Of a stretch of DNA of 64,000 nt, positions 53,360 through 63,289 are shown piece by piece (position 1 is the first letter of the stretch; each line of letters opens with the position of its first letter). Source of the DNA: Pedobacter deserti. Lineage in GTDB: Bacteria; Bacteroidota; Bacteroidia; Sphingobacteriales; Sphingobacteriaceae. The stretch lies in the NCBI RefSeq assembly GCF_024436415.1, contig NZ_JAFMZQ010000001.1, positions 1,240,001 through 1,304,000 of the forward strand, read 5' to 3'. Below the pieces are notes generated by a model that saw only the letters and a list, made by a program, of their open reading frames with translations, did no database searches and was not told the origin of the DNA. Position numbers and translations under genes: made by a program.

Positions 53360-54238
53360 GTGAAAACATTTTCAATAAGTGACATAGAAGGACTTATAGG
53401 CATCAAGGCCCATACCATCAGGGCCTGGGAAACCCGGTATAACCTGGTTCCGCCCAAACGTACTGCAACCAATATCAGATACTACGACGAGGACGACCTC
53501 AAGATCCTGCTCAATATCGTGGCGCTGAATGAGAACGGTTACAAGATCAGCAAAATCGCGCGAATGAGCCGGAAGCAGATATCTGATCTGGTTTCCCAGT
53601 TAAAAAGCGACTGGAAGAACGATTCCGTTCAAATTCTCAATCTTTCCGATGCAACAGTAAAATATGACGAACCCGCGTTCTCTAAAATTCTGAGCGGCTG
53701 CATAGAGGAAATGGGTCTCATCAATGCCATGGACCTTGTACTTTTCCCGTTCATGAAACGCGTGGGAATGCTATGGCAAACCGGAGCCATAGACCCCTCT
53801 CACGAACACTTTGCCTCTAATCTCATCCGCGACAAAATCATCGTGGAGATCGATAAACTGCACAAACCTAAAAAGGCAGATAAAAAGCGTTTTCTCCTGT
53901 TTTTGCCCGAAAACGAGATGCACGAAACCGGCTTGCTCTTTGCCCGCTATCTCCTTAAAAAATGCGGGCAGGATGTGCTGTATTTAGGATCGGAAGTCCC
54001 ATACGCCGATCTGAAGAAAGTGATTGTATCTTACAAACCTGACTACGCTTTAATGGTGCTTACCTCCATGAATCTTGGGAAAGATATCAATAAAGTGATC
54101 ACAAAAGTTATGGACAATTTGGACGTTCCCCTGCTGGTGGCAGGAAGTTTGATCTCTGAATTCGACATACTCGTCAAAGACCAGTTGACACCGCTTAAAA
54201 ATGTTTGCGACATGGTCGATTTTCTCGAAGATTTATGA
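53360..54238 (+). CDS. MerR-family B12-binding photoreceptor regulator (CarH/LitR type)
   Basis: 292 residues from the GTG at 53360. Residues about 1-72 are a MerR helix-turn-helix (SDIEGLIGIKAHTIRAWETRYNLV, then NIRYYDEDDL). A four-helix cap follows (about 100-165), with Trp139 and Glu149-His150 in MLWQTGAIDPSHEHF, exactly the W-x9-E-H spacing of Thermus CarH. The B12-binding Rossmann part holds His188 in ENEMHETG, an ExHxxG version of the DxHxxG cobalt-ligand motif, then VLYLGSEVP and LLVAGSLIS. In CarH, adenosylcobalamin keeps a DNA-bound repressor tetramer together and light breaks it. Neighbouring photolyase and cryptochrome genes are natural targets. Confidence 0.9.
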   Translation: MKTFSISDIEGLIGIKAHTIRAWETRYNLVPPKRTATNIRYYDEDDLKILLNIVALNENGYKISKIARMSRKQISDLVSQLKSDWKNDSVQILNLSDATVKYDEPAFSKILSGCIEEMGLINAMDLVLFPFMKRVGMLWQTGAIDPSHEHFASNLIRDKIIVEIDKLHKPKKADKKRFLLFLPENEMHETGLLFARYLLKKCGQDVLYLGSEVPYADLKKVIVSYKPDYALMVLTSMNLGKDINKVITKVMDNLDVPLLVAGSLISEFDILVKDQLTPLKNVCDMVDFLEDL

Positions 54239-54270
54239 CGAGTATTAGGCCTGTATTCAGCTAAAAGTTC

Positions 54271-54278
54271 TAATTTTG
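54271..54278 (+). promoter_or_regulatory. -7 box of sucA
   Basis: TAATTTTG fits TAnnTTTG and ends 25 bases before the ATG at 54304. No clear -33 element. Confidence 0.45.
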
Positions 54279-54303
54279 CAACACTTATACCAATTCATAC
54301 GTA

Positions 54304-57099
54304 ATGGATAATTTGTCTTATCTTAACGGCGCTAATGCCGAATATATTGAGTCCCTGTATCAAGCTTATAAAGAAGATCCCGAGTCGGTCGAGTTTGGCT
54401 GGCAGAAGTTTTTCGAAGGTTTCGACTTTGGCAGGAGTTCGTCAGGAACAGAAGTTACTGCCGAAACTCCTGAGCATTTCTTAAAGGAAATCAGCGTACT
54501 GAATCTCATTAATGGTTATAGGCAGAGAGGACATCTATTTACACAAACCAACCCTGTAAGGGAACGCCGGCAGCATTTGCCTACCCTTGATCTGGAAAAC
54601 TTTGGCCTGAGCAACGCAGATCTGGATACCGTATTCAATTCAGGCGTTGAAATCGGTATAGGAGCAGCTAAACTAAGTGAGATCGTCGCTTTTCTTAAGC
54701 AGACCTACTGCCGCTCCATCGGCGCAGAATATAAATATGTACGTACCCCTGAGGTATTGCGCTGGATCGAGAAAAAGATGGAAGGGGCGCGCAACACGCC
54801 AAACTTCTCTATCGAAGAAAAGCGCCGCATCCTTAAAAAATTAAACGAAGCAGTGAGCTTCGAGAACTTCCTTGGTACCAAGTTTCTTGGCCAGAAGCGA
54901 TTCTCCCTTGAAGGGGCCGAAGCGCTGATCCCTGCGCTCGATTCTGTCATTGAGAAAGGTGCCGAGCTCGGGATAGACGAATTTGTGATAGGCATGGCAC
55001 ACCGTGGCCGCCTGAATGTGCTGGCCAACATCATGCAGAAGACCTATAAAGATATTTTTGCAGAATTTGAAGGTAAAGGCTATAGCGCCGAGTCACCGTT
55101 TGGCGGCGACGTAAAATATCACCTGGGTTATTCCACAGATGTAACCACAAACAGCGGCAAGAGCGTTCACCTTAGCTTATGCCCTAACCCGTCCCACCTT
55201 GAAACCGTCAACAGTGTAGTTGAAGGTATGGGCAGATCCAAGATCGACTTTAAATACGGAGGCGATAATGCCCGGCTGGCACCGATCCTGATCCATGGGG
55301 ATGCCTCAGTGGCCGGCCAGGGTATCGTGTACGAGGTGATCCAGATGGCGGGGCTCGACGGTTATAAAACCGGCGGTACCATTCACCTGGTCATCAACAA
55401 CCAAATCGGGTTTACAACCAACTTTAAAGACGCCAGAACGAGCACCTATTGTACAGATATTGCCAAAGTAACCTTGTCTCCCGTATTCCACGTTAACGGA
55501 GATGATGTTGAAGCACTGGTTTATGCCATTAACCTGGCTATGGAATACAGGCAGAAATACCGCAACGATGTGTTTATCGACATCCTGTGCTACCGCAGGT
55601 TTGGACATAACGAGTCCGATGAACCTAAATTTACACAGCCACTGTTATACAAGGCCATCGAAAAGCATGCAAATCCGCGCGATATCTATATCAAGCAACT
55701 GGTTGGAGAGGGCAAGCTGGAGGCCAGTCTGGCAAAAGAAATGGAAAAGGAATTCCGTGGTATTTTACAGCAGCGGCTCAACGAAGCCAGGGAAATCACC
55801 TCAACCTATCAGGACGTGAAGTTTGGCGGAGCATGGTCCGACATGCGGTTGGCCACACCACAGGATTTCGAAAGCTCACCGAACACCTCCGTTAAAAAAT
55901 CGACCCTGCTGGAGGTCGCCAAGCGGATCAGCACCCTGCCGGCAGAGAAAAAATTCTTCAAGAAGATCGAAAAGCTTTTTGAAGAGCGCAGCCGGATGGC
56001 CAACGAAACCCATGTGTTCGACTGGGCAATGGGCGAGCAGCTTGCATTCGGCACATTGCTTGCAGAAGGCAAGCGTGTCAGATTAAGCGGGCAGGACGTC
56101 GAACGGGGTACATTCTCTCATCGCCATGCCGTAATTACCCTCGAAGATTCAGAAGAGGAATATATCCCTCTTGCAAACATATCAGATCAGCAGGCACCAT
56201 TTGATGTCTACAACTCGCATCTTTCTGAGTATGGCGTTTTGGGTTTTGAGTATGGTTATGCCATGGCCAATCCTAATGCGCTCACCATTTGGGAAGCACA
56301 GTTCGGCGACTTCTTTAACGGCGCTCAGATCATTGTAGATCAGTATATAGCCAGTGCTGAAACAAAATGGCAGCGTGAAAACGGCTTGGTAATGCTTTTA
56401 CCACACGGCTACGAAGGCCAGGGCCCGGAGCACTCATCGGCCCGCATAGAGCGTTTTATGGAGCTGTGTGCCGACTATAATATGCAGGTTGTTAACTGCA
56501 CCACGCCAGCAAACTTCTTCCATGCATTACGCAGGCAGTTTAAGCGCGACTTCCGCAAGCCTCTGGTCGTATTTACACCGAAGAGCCTGCTGCGCCATCC
56601 GCAGTGCGTATCTCCGCTGGCCGATTTCACAGATGGCGGATTCCGGGAAGTTATTGTCGACGCGAACCTTAACAAAAAGGATGTAAGGCGGGTGTTGTTC
56701 TGCACAGGCAAGATCTATTACGAATTGCTTGAAAAGCAGCAGAAAGACAGTGTCAAAGACGTAGCTATAGTGCGTGTAGAACAATTGTACCCTACACCAG
56801 TAAAGCAGATGGAGGAGGCTTACAATCAGTATCCAAACGCTGAGGAAATGGTTTGGGTGCAGGAAGAGCCTGAAAACATGGGCGCATGGCCATATCTGGT
56901 TCGTAAGTTCAGAAAGACAGCATTCAGTGACATGGAAGTTCTTTCCAGAAAAGAAAGCAGCAGTACGGCCACAGGTTTTGCCAGGCAGCATGCAGATCAG
57001 CAGGCCTATATCTTGGCCCGCGCTTTCGAAATGCCGGTTACCGAAACCGAGCAGAAAATCGCAAAGAAATCAGTTAGTAAGGTATATAACGTAGACTAA
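54304..57099 (+). CDS. sucA: 2-oxoglutarate dehydrogenase E1 component
   Basis: 931 residues, full length for the family. The N-terminal helix (MDNLSYLNGANAEYIESLYQAYKEDPESVEFGWQKFFEGF) is the short E2-contact segment. Thiamine-diphosphate motifs: IGMAHRGRLNVLANIM (about 233-248), GDASVAGQGIVYEVIQ (about 336-351) and INNQIGFTTN, and the transketolase-like second half has GEQLAFGTLLAEG and HGYEGQGPEHSSARIERFMEL. It decarboxylates 2-oxoglutarate and passes succinyl to the lipoyl arm of E2 in the TCA cycle. E2 follows 15 bases later. Confidence 0.97.
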   Translation: MDNLSYLNGANAEYIESLYQAYKEDPESVEFGWQKFFEGFDFGRSSSGTEVTAETPEHFLKEISVLNLINGYRQRGHLFTQTNPVRERRQHLPTLDLENFGLSNADLDTVFNSGVEIGIGAAKLSEIVAFLKQTYCRSIGAEYKYVRTPEVLRWIEKKMEGARNTPNFSIEEKRRILKKLNEAVSFENFLGTKFLGQKRFSLEGAEALIPALDSVIEKGAELGIDEFVIGMAHRGRLNVLANIMQKTYKDIFAEFEGKGYSAESPFGGDVKYHLGYSTDVTTNSGKSVHLSLCPNPSHLETVNSVVEGMGRSKIDFKYGGDNARLAPILIHGDASVAGQGIVYEVIQMAGLDGYKTGGTIHLVINNQIGFTTNFKDARTSTYCTDIAKVTLSPVFHVNGDDVEALVYAINLAMEYRQKYRNDVFIDILCYRRFGHNESDEPKFTQPLLYKAIEKHANPRDIYIKQLVGEGKLEASLAKEMEKEFRGILQQRLNEAREITSTYQDVKFGGAWSDMRLATPQDFESSPNTSVKKSTLLEVAKRISTLPAEKKFFKKIEKLFEERSRMANETHVFDWAMGEQLAFGTLLAEGKRVRLSGQDVERGTFSHRHAVITLEDSEEEYIPLANISDQQAPFDVYNSHLSEYGVLGFEYGYAMANPNALTIWEAQFGDFFNGAQIIVDQYIASAETKWQRENGLVMLLPHGYEGQGPEHSSARIERFMELCADYNMQVVNCTTPANFFHALRRQFKRDFRKPLVVFTPKSLLRHPQCVSPLADFTDGGFREVIVDANLNKKDVRRVLFCTGKIYYELLEKQQKDSVKDVAIVRVEQLYPTPVKQMEEAYNQYPNAEEMVWVQEEPENMGAWPYLVRKFRKTAFSDMEVLSRKESSSTATGFARQHADQQAYILARAFEMPVTETEQKIAKKSVSKVYNVD

Positions 57100-57114
57100 A
57101 TATAATACACTGTT

Positions 57115-58356
57115 ATGAGTATAGAAATAAAAGTTCCGCCGGTAGGCGAATCGATAACCGAAGTCGTTTTGTCGCGCTGGGTGAAAAACGACGGTGATGC
57201 TGTTGAAATGGACGAGGTAATTGCCGAACTGGAATCAGACAAGGCTACTTTTGAATTAACAGCAGAGCAGGCTGGAACTTTAAAGACAGTTGCCGCTGAG
57301 GGCGATACGCTCGCCATCGGTGCTGTAGTATGTAAAATTGAAGAAGGCGGCGCGCCTTCGCAGCCAAAAGAAAGTGCCGCTGAACCTAAGCAGGAAGCGG
57401 CTTCCCCCAAGTCAGATGCTTCAGCAGCTCCCGTAGCTGAAAAATCCGGAGAAAGCTACGCCACCGGCACACCTTCACCAGCAGCAGGCAAAATCCTGGC
57501 AGAAAAAGGGGTAGACCCGGCCAGCGTTAAAGGCACGGGTGTAGATGGCAGAATCACTAAAGAAGATGCGCAGAATGCGCAGAAGCCACAACAGAAAAGT
57601 ACTGCGCCGACAGCATCGGGCAAAAATCCGGCAAGTCCGGCTGCTGCACCAGGATCAAGAAATGAGCGTCGGGAAAAGATGTCTCCTTTGCGTAAAACAG
57701 TTGCGAAGCGCCTGGTAACCGTTAAGAATGAGACGGCTATGCTCACCACCTTTAACGAGGTGAACATGAAGCCTATCATGGATCTGCGCTCGAAATATAA
57801 AGATCAGTTCAAAGAAAAGCATGGCGTCGGACTTGGCTTCATGAGTTTCTTCACCAAAGCGGTTTGCGAGGCCTTGAAAGAATTCCCTGCAGTGAATGCC
57901 CGCATTGAAGGCGAGGAAGTGGTGTATAACGACTTTGCCGATATCTCCATAGCTGTATCTGCGCCCAAGGGACTTGTTGTTCCGGTAATTCGCAATGCAG
58001 AGAGCATGAGCCTGGCCCAGATTGAGAAATCAGTGTTGGAACTGGCTTTGAAAGCGCGCGACAGTAAGCTTACCATCGAAGAAATGAGCGGCGGAACTTT
58101 TACCATCACCAACGGTGGTGTATTCGGTTCCATGATGTCTACACCGATCATCAACGCCCCGCAGTCGGCTATTTTAGGGATGCACAATATCGTAGAACGT
58201 CCTGTAGCAGAAAAAGGCGAAGTGGTCATCAGACCAATGATGTACGTCGCCCTGTCTTACGATCACCGGATCATTGACGGCCGTGAATCAGTGGGTTTCC
58301 TGGTGCGTGTAAAGCAGTTGCTTGAAGACCCGGCAAGATTACTCCTTGGCGTATAA
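57115..58356 (+). CDS. sucB: Dihydrolipoyllysine succinyltransferase, E2 of 2-oxoglutarate dehydrogenase
   Basis: 413 residues. Lipoyl domain (1-75) with the lipoylated Lys43 in [11 protein letters not shown]; a proline/alanine-rich linker; the E3/E1-binding domain (about 120-155, [25 protein letters not shown]); and the C-terminal acyltransferase with catalytic His384 in [15 protein letters not shown]. It transfers succinyl to CoA. Expressed with sucA; a terminator follows. Confidence 0.96.
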   Translation: MSIEIKVPPVGESITEVVLSRWVKNDGDAVEMDEVIAELESDKATFELTAEQAGTLKTVAAEGDTLAIGAVVCKIEEGGAPSQPKESAAEPKQEAASPKSDASAAPVAEKSGESYATGTPSPAAGKILAEKGVDPASVKGTGVDGRITKEDAQNAQKPQQKSTAPTASGKNPASPAAAPGSRNERREKMSPLRKTVAKRLVTVKNETAMLTTFNEVNMKPIMDLRSKYKDQFKEKHGVGLGFMSFFTKAVCEALKEFPAVNARIEGEEVVYNDFADISIAVSAPKGLVVPVIRNAESMSLAQIEKSVLELALKARDSKLTIEEMSGGTFTITNGGVFGSMMSTPIINAPQSAILGMHNIVERPVAEKGEVVIRPMMYVALSYDHRIIDGRESVGFLVRVKQLLEDPARLLLGV

Positions 58357-58380
58357 TCTATAACAAGAAGCATAAAACAG

Positions 58381-58413
58381 AAAAGGTCGTAACCATCAGT
58401 TACGACCTTTTTT
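58381..58413 (+). terminator. Rho-independent terminator after sucAB
   Basis: AAAAGGTCGTAAC pairs with GTTACGACCTTTT around a CATCA loop, followed by further T residues. The A-run/T-run flanks would also stop the convergent M1 peptidase transcript. Confidence 0.92.
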
Positions 58414-58431
58414 TATACTATTGCTTCCCTC

Positions 58432-59886
58432 TCAATCTATATACTCAGGCGGCGCGGCCTGGCGCAGGTACTGGTCAAACAATGCTTTCAAATCCAGCCC
58501 GCTCTCCCTGCTGATATATTCCTCAATCTGCTGAGTGGTTACCGTCTGATGGTAGAACGTCTTATTTAATCCGCGTAAAATGCCCCGGAACTTCTCATCG
58601 TCGTTCATCAGCTTACGTATATGGTGAATCATGTTCGCACCTTTATAATACATATCTCCCGAGCCCTCACTGTTCACATGATAGGAGCCAATAATCGGGC
58701 GGTCATTTTTGATGTTCCTCCTGATCCCTTTCACATACTGGTCGCCCGCCTCCTTGCCATATAAACTCTCCACAAACAAGGCTTCAGAATAATTTGTAAA
58801 CGCCTCATGTACCCACATATCCGCAATATCCTTGGTCGTGATATTGTTGCCAAACCATTCATGGCCAGATTCATGTATCGTTATAAAATCGAACTTAAGG
58901 CCCCAGCCCGAATCCGACAAATCGCCACCCAGATATCCTTTCTTGAACTGGTTGCCGTACGCCACCGCGCTTTGGTGTTCCATGCCCAAATGCGGCGCCT
59001 GTACAAGTTTGTAGCCGTCTTCATAAAAGGGGTAGGGGCCAAACCAGTGCTCGAACGACTTTAGCATGGGTTTCACGTCGGCGTCCCAATGCGGGCGCGC
59101 CTTTACGCTATCTTCCTTGAGCGACCAGAAATCGAGGCTTAAATCACCTTTTTCTCCCTTGTACTTGTCGTTCCAGTGCGCATACTTGCCCACATACATG
59201 GTCACGTTGTAATTATTTATGGGGTTGGCCACAAACCAGTTATACTGCATATGTTCGCGGCCGACTGCTACCACACTGCGTAAACGGCCATTGGAGATTT
59301 CCTTCAGGTCTTTTGGGACCGTAACACTGATCAGCATGCTGTCTACCTCATCGCTCTGATGGTCCTTATTGGGCCACCAGGCACTTGCGCCCAGGCCCTG
59401 ACAGGCTACAGATACCCAAGGGTTGCCCGCTTTGTCTTTTTTAAAGATAAAGCCCCCATCCCATGGCGGATTCTTCGCAACCACCGGCTTGCCAGCATAG
59501 TAGACCGTGAAGATTTCTTTACTGCCTTTCTTAATCTCCCTAGGGAAGTCTACAAATACAGCGTTAAATTCACGGGTAAACTTAAGGGGCTTGTTTTTGT
59601 AGATCACTCGGTCAACTTTCATGTTGCTGAAAAGATCGAACTGCAGCCTGCTAAAATCATCTGCAGCCGTAAAATGAAACGTGTTGCTCCCGCTCACAGC
59701 TCTACCTGGAATATCCAGCTTCACATCGAGGTGATAATAGTTGATGTCATAGCACGTGCGCAAAGGTGTAAGCATACCCCTTAGCGTATCTGCCCGGGTA
59801 AAGGCGTCCGACTGGCCAAGCAACTGTGCAAGGGCAAATTTGGCTAATGCCGTTAGTGCCAGGCTTAAAAAGAATCTTTTCATCAT
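58432..59886 (-). CDS. Exported M1-family metallopeptidase
   Basis: 484 residues with a signal peptide (about 1-20, ending KFALAQ). The N-terminal beta-saddle domain is typical (CYDINYYHLDVKLDIPGRAVSGSNTFHF). The gluzincin zinc site is HESGHEWFGNN with the third ligand in WVHEAFTNYSEALFVES; the exopeptidase GxMEN motif appears as HLGMEHQSAVAYG, with His in place of Asn. At under 500 residues it lacks the C-terminal helical domain of aminopeptidase N, as many Bacteroidota M1 proteins do. It starts one base after the CocE-like gene ends, so the two form an operon of secreted hydrolases inserted between sucAB and lpdA. Confidence 0.92.
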   Translation of the reverse strand: MMKRFFLSLALTALAKFALAQLLGQSDAFTRADTLRGMLTPLRTCYDINYYHLDVKLDIPGRAVSGSNTFHFTAADDFSRLQFDLFSNMKVDRVIYKNKPLKFTREFNAVFVDFPREIKKGSKEIFTVYYAGKPVVAKNPPWDGGFIFKKDKAGNPWVSVACQGLGASAWWPNKDHQSDEVDSMLISVTVPKDLKEISNGRLRSVVAVGREHMQYNWFVANPINNYNVTMYVGKYAHWNDKYKGEKGDLSLDFWSLKEDSVKARPHWDADVKPMLKSFEHWFGPYPFYEDGYKLVQAPHLGMEHQSAVAYGNQFKKGYLGGDLSDSGWGLKFDFITIHESGHEWFGNNITTKDIADMWVHEAFTNYSEALFVESLYGKEAGDQYVKGIRRNIKNDRPIIGSYHVNSEGSGDMYYKGANMIHHIRKLMNDDEKFRGILRGLNKTFYHQTVTTQQIEEYISRESGLDLKALFDQYLRQAAPPEYID

Positions 59887-59887
59887 A

Positions 59888-61765
59888 TTAAGGTTTCAGC
59901 ACGTTTACCGTTATAGAAGAAGCATTATGCACATCATGGAATATGCGGTGTGTAGCCTTTCTGAAATCGCCCGCCCCGGCCTCATAAATATTCATAAACT
60001 GCTGCGGATTGCGGTCGGCCAGCGGGAACCAGGAATTCTGAACCTGGATCATGATGCGATGACCCTTTTTAAACGTATGCGCTACATCAGGCAGCTCATA
60101 ACTGATCTTCGTGATCTCCCCGGGAACCATAGGCTCAGGCTTTTCAAAACTATTCCGGTATTTGCCTCGCATAATTTCTCCGCGCACCAGCATCTGATAT
60201 CCACCCATTAAAATGTTTTTCGGATTCTTTGCCGGATTTGGCGTCTCTTCCGGATACACGTCGATAAGCTTAACCACATAATCCGCATCAGAGCCGGTGG
60301 TCGACACCACCAGGTTGGCCTGAAGCGGCCCCGTCAGCGTAATATCCTCGGTTAGCGGATCGGTCTGATAAACCATCACGTCCGGTCTGCGCGCCGCAAA
60401 GCGCTGGTCGTCTATCATATATTCCCGCGTTCTTCTAGCCTGTACACCATCCTGATAGGGCACCGGTTTGTTCGGGTCGCTCACGTATTCATCCCAGCTG
60501 TCTGTACGGCCAACCTTCTCAAAGCCGAGTTTTCCGTTAGGCTGCAGGTAAAGCATTTTCGACTCCACATCTTTAGGTGGCCAGGTAGAAAACTCCTTCC
60601 ATTGGTTACTGCCAGTGATGAAGATGTTGGCTTCGGCAGGCTTAAACTGCCCTTCACCTTTTAAATAGTATTTAAAGAACGGCAGCTCAAACCGTTCCTG
60701 GTATTGAATACTCGTGGGCTGACCAAACTCGATATCTCCGAAGCTTGAGCCTTCGCTTCGCACCCATCCGCCATGAAACCAGGGCCCCGCCACGAGGATA
60801 TTGTTCGCCGCAGGGTTTTGCTTTTCGATGCTTTTGTAGGTAGCGAAAGTCCCGTAAGCGTCCTCAGCATCAAAAAAGCCGCCCACAACCATTACAGCAG
60901 GTTTTATATTTTTCAGGTGAGGCTGAATATTCCTGGCCTGCCAGAAAGTATCCAGATCAGGATGTGCGAAAAGATTATTCCAAAAGCGGATGCTGTCCGC
61001 AAAATACCTGTCCTTAAGATCTTTTACCGAACCCGCTTCCAGGTAGAAGCGATAGTTGTCGGCAACAGGGAACGTAAAAGCCTTAGGCCCGAACTCCGGT
61101 GTAATGGGCTTAGGGCGAGGTACGCCGAAAGTGCTCATAAATCCAAAAGCGTCCATCAAAAATAAGGCACCGTTATGGTGAAAGTCGTCGCCGATGAACC
61201 AGTCCGTAACCGGCGCCTGCGGGCACACCGCCTTCAGTGCCGGATGCGCGCCTGGCAATGCTGCGGTAGAGTAAAAGCCCGGGTAGGAGATGCCGTAGAT
61301 ACCTGCTTTTCCGTTGTTGTTGCCCACATTCTTCAGCAACCAGTCTATCGTATCATAAGTATCACTGCTTTCATCAACATCCTTTTTTGAGCGCTTGTTC
61401 GCTATGTGCGGACGAATATCATCAAAAGTACCTTCACTCATCCAGCGGCCGCGCACGTCCTGGTATACAAAAATGAAACCTTCACGCATCATGGCCGGGT
61501 AGTTGCCCAGACTGGTCTTATACTTATGTTCCCCGTAAGGCGCCACTGTATAAGGTGTGCGGTTAATCAGAAACGGATACTTTTTGCTCTTGTCCTTAGG
61601 GATATAAATAGACGTAAAAAGCTTCGCGCCATCCCTCATCGGGATCTGTCGTTCAATCTTAATGTAGTGTTCCCGTACATAAGCCGAATCGCTCAGCTGC
61701 GCAGAAACTGAAAACTGCAGGAGCATCATAGCTCCGAACAGAAATGATAGTTTTTGGAGGTTCAT
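59888..61765 (-). CDS. Exported CocE/NonD-family (X-Pro dipeptidyl-peptidase S15-like) hydrolase
   Basis: 625 residues with a signal peptide (about 1-22, ending FSVSAQ). An alpha/beta-hydrolase domain (about 30-370) carries the nucleophile serine in GIYGISYPGFYSTAALPGAHPALKAV, oxyanion NRTPYTVAPYG and the later VVGGFFDAEDAYGTF region with the acid; the C-terminal jelly-roll domain (about 420-620, PLTEDITLTGPLQANLVVST, then FKKGHRIMIQVQNSWFPL) is the S15/XPEP-C type. Members cleave X-Pro peptides, glutaryl-acyl antibiotics or cocaine; the substrate here is unknown. Possibly peptide scavenging along with the M1 enzyme. Confidence 0.92.
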   Translation of the reverse strand: MNLQKLSFLFGAMMLLQFSVSAQLSDSAYVREHYIKIERQIPMRDGAKLFTSIYIPKDKSKKYPFLINRTPYTVAPYGEHKYKTSLGNYPAMMREGFIFVYQDVRGRWMSEGTFDDIRPHIANKRSKKDVDESSDTYDTIDWLLKNVGNNNGKAGIYGISYPGFYSTAALPGAHPALKAVCPQAPVTDWFIGDDFHHNGALFLMDAFGFMSTFGVPRPKPITPEFGPKAFTFPVADNYRFYLEAGSVKDLKDRYFADSIRFWNNLFAHPDLDTFWQARNIQPHLKNIKPAVMVVGGFFDAEDAYGTFATYKSIEKQNPAANNILVAGPWFHGGWVRSEGSSFGDIEFGQPTSIQYQERFELPFFKYYLKGEGQFKPAEANIFITGSNQWKEFSTWPPKDVESKMLYLQPNGKLGFEKVGRTDSWDEYVSDPNKPVPYQDGVQARRTREYMIDDQRFAARRPDVMVYQTDPLTEDITLTGPLQANLVVSTTGSDADYVVKLIDVYPEETPNPAKNPKNILMGGYQMLVRGEIMRGKYRNSFEKPEPMVPGEITKISYELPDVAHTFKKGHRIMIQVQNSWFPLADRNPQQFMNIYEAGAGDFRKATHRIFHDVHNASSITVNVLKP

Positions 61766-61848
61766 GTAAAAGTTGCCGATTAGGAGCCTTAAATATAAGC
61801 AAATGCAAATGTTGTTTGTATAAATACCTTATTTAGACATAGGTTTGT

Positions 61849-61856
61849 TAACTTTG
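61849..61856 (+). promoter_or_regulatory. -7 box of lpdA
   Basis: TAACTTTG fits TAnnTTTG and ends 22 bases before the ATG at 61879. Confidence 0.45.
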
Positions 61857-61878
61857 CAGCGTAAAAAAACACCTTTAT

Positions 61879-63285
61879 ATGCAATACGATGTAGTAGTCA
61901 TTGGCTCGGGACCGGGCGGTTATGTTGGAGCAATCAGATGCGCTCAGTTAGGTTTAAAAACCGCAGTTGTAGAGAAGTATAAAACATTTGGCGGTACCTG
62001 CCTCAATGTAGGCTGTATCCCCTCAAAGGCCCTTCTCGATTCTTCCGAGCACTATCACAATGCAGTACATAGCTTCAAAACACACGGCATTGCCATTAAA
62101 GATATCAAGGTAGACATGCCGCAGATGATCGCCAGGAAGAACGACGTCGTAGCACAGAACACCGCCGGTATCCAATACCTCTTTAAGAAAAACAAGATCG
62201 ACGCCTTTGAGGGTGTGGGTTCATTTACCGATAAAAACACCATCAAGATCACTAAGGCAGACGGCTCTTCGGAGACCATCACTGCGAAGAACGTGATCAT
62301 TGCCTCGGGCTCCAAGCCAACTGCGCTGCCTTTCCTGCCGGTCGATAAAAAACGGATCATTACCTCAACCGAAGCCTTGAACATTACGGAAGTTCCTAAA
62401 CAACTCGTTGTGATCGGTGGGGGTGTAATAGGACTGGAACTCGGGTCGGTATATGCGCGGCTGGGTACCAAAGTCTCTGTCATCGAGTTCATGCCTTCTA
62501 TCATTGCTACTATGGATGGCGGACTGGGCAAAGAACTTCAGCGGGTCCTTAAAAAGTCGCTGGGCATGGAATTCTTCATGAACCATAAAGTGACCGGCGC
62601 CACCGTGAAAGGCAAGAAAGTGACCGTTACGGCCGACAATGCCAAGGGCGAACAGGTGAGTTTCGAGGCAGATTACTGCATCGTAGCTGTAGGCCGTACC
62701 GCTTATACCGAGGGCCTTGGCCTTGAGAACATCGGAATTAGAACCGAAGAACGCGGCAACAAGATTCCGGTCAACGAACATCTGGAAACTACCGTTCCGG
62801 GCGTATATGCTATAGGCGACGTGATCAAAGGCGCTATGCTTGCCCATAAAGCGGAAGACGAAGGCATTTATGTTGCAGAGCGCATTGCCGGACAAAAGCC
62901 GCACATCAATTATAACCTCATCCCGGGCGTCGTGTATACCTGGCCGGAAGTGGCTTCGGTAGGCTATACCGAAGAGCAGCTTAAAGAAAAGGGCCAGCAA
63001 TATAAAGCAGGATCGTTTCCATTCAAGGCCAGCGGAAGGGCTAAAGCCAGTATGGACACCGACGGCTTCGTAAAAGTGCTGGCCGATGCCAAGACAGACG
63101 AAGTTCTCGGCGTGCATATGATCGGTCCCCGCGCGGCCGACATGATCGCAGAGGCGGTAGTCGCCATGGAGTTCCGTGCTTCGGCGGAAGACATTGCCCG
63201 CATCTGCCATGCGCACCCTACTTATACAGAAGCGCTCAAGGAAGCAGCTTTAGCCGCTACTGAGAACAGGGCAATACATATCTAA
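61879..63285 (+). CDS. lpdA: Dihydrolipoyl dehydrogenase (E3)
   Basis: 468 residues. FAD-binding GSGPGGYVGAIRCAQLG near the N-terminus, redox-active disulfide Cys41/Cys46 in GGTCLNVGCIPSKALL, NAD-binding GGGVIGLELGSVYARLG, second FAD motif VPGVYAIGDVIKGAMLAHKAEDEG, and the dimer-interface base HAHPTYTEALKEAA. It re-oxidises the lipoyl arms of the 2-oxoglutarate and pyruvate dehydrogenase complexes. It has its own promoter and is separated from sucAB by two opposite-strand genes. Confidence 0.97.
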   Translation: MQYDVVVIGSGPGGYVGAIRCAQLGLKTAVVEKYKTFGGTCLNVGCIPSKALLDSSEHYHNAVHSFKTHGIAIKDIKVDMPQMIARKNDVVAQNTAGIQYLFKKNKIDAFEGVGSFTDKNTIKITKADGSSETITAKNVIIASGSKPTALPFLPVDKKRIITSTEALNITEVPKQLVVIGGGVIGLELGSVYARLGTKVSVIEFMPSIIATMDGGLGKELQRVLKKSLGMEFFMNHKVTGATVKGKKVTVTADNAKGEQVSFEADYCIVAVGRTAYTEGLGLENIGIRTEERGNKIPVNEHLETTVPGVYAIGDVIKGAMLAHKAEDEGIYVAERIAGQKPHINYNLIPGVVYTWPEVASVGYTEEQLKEKGQQYKAGSFPFKASGRAKASMDTDGFVKVLADAKTDEVLGVHMIGPRAADMIAEAVVAMEFRASAEDIARICHAHPTYTEALKEAALAATENRAIHI

Positions 63286-63289
63286 GAAA

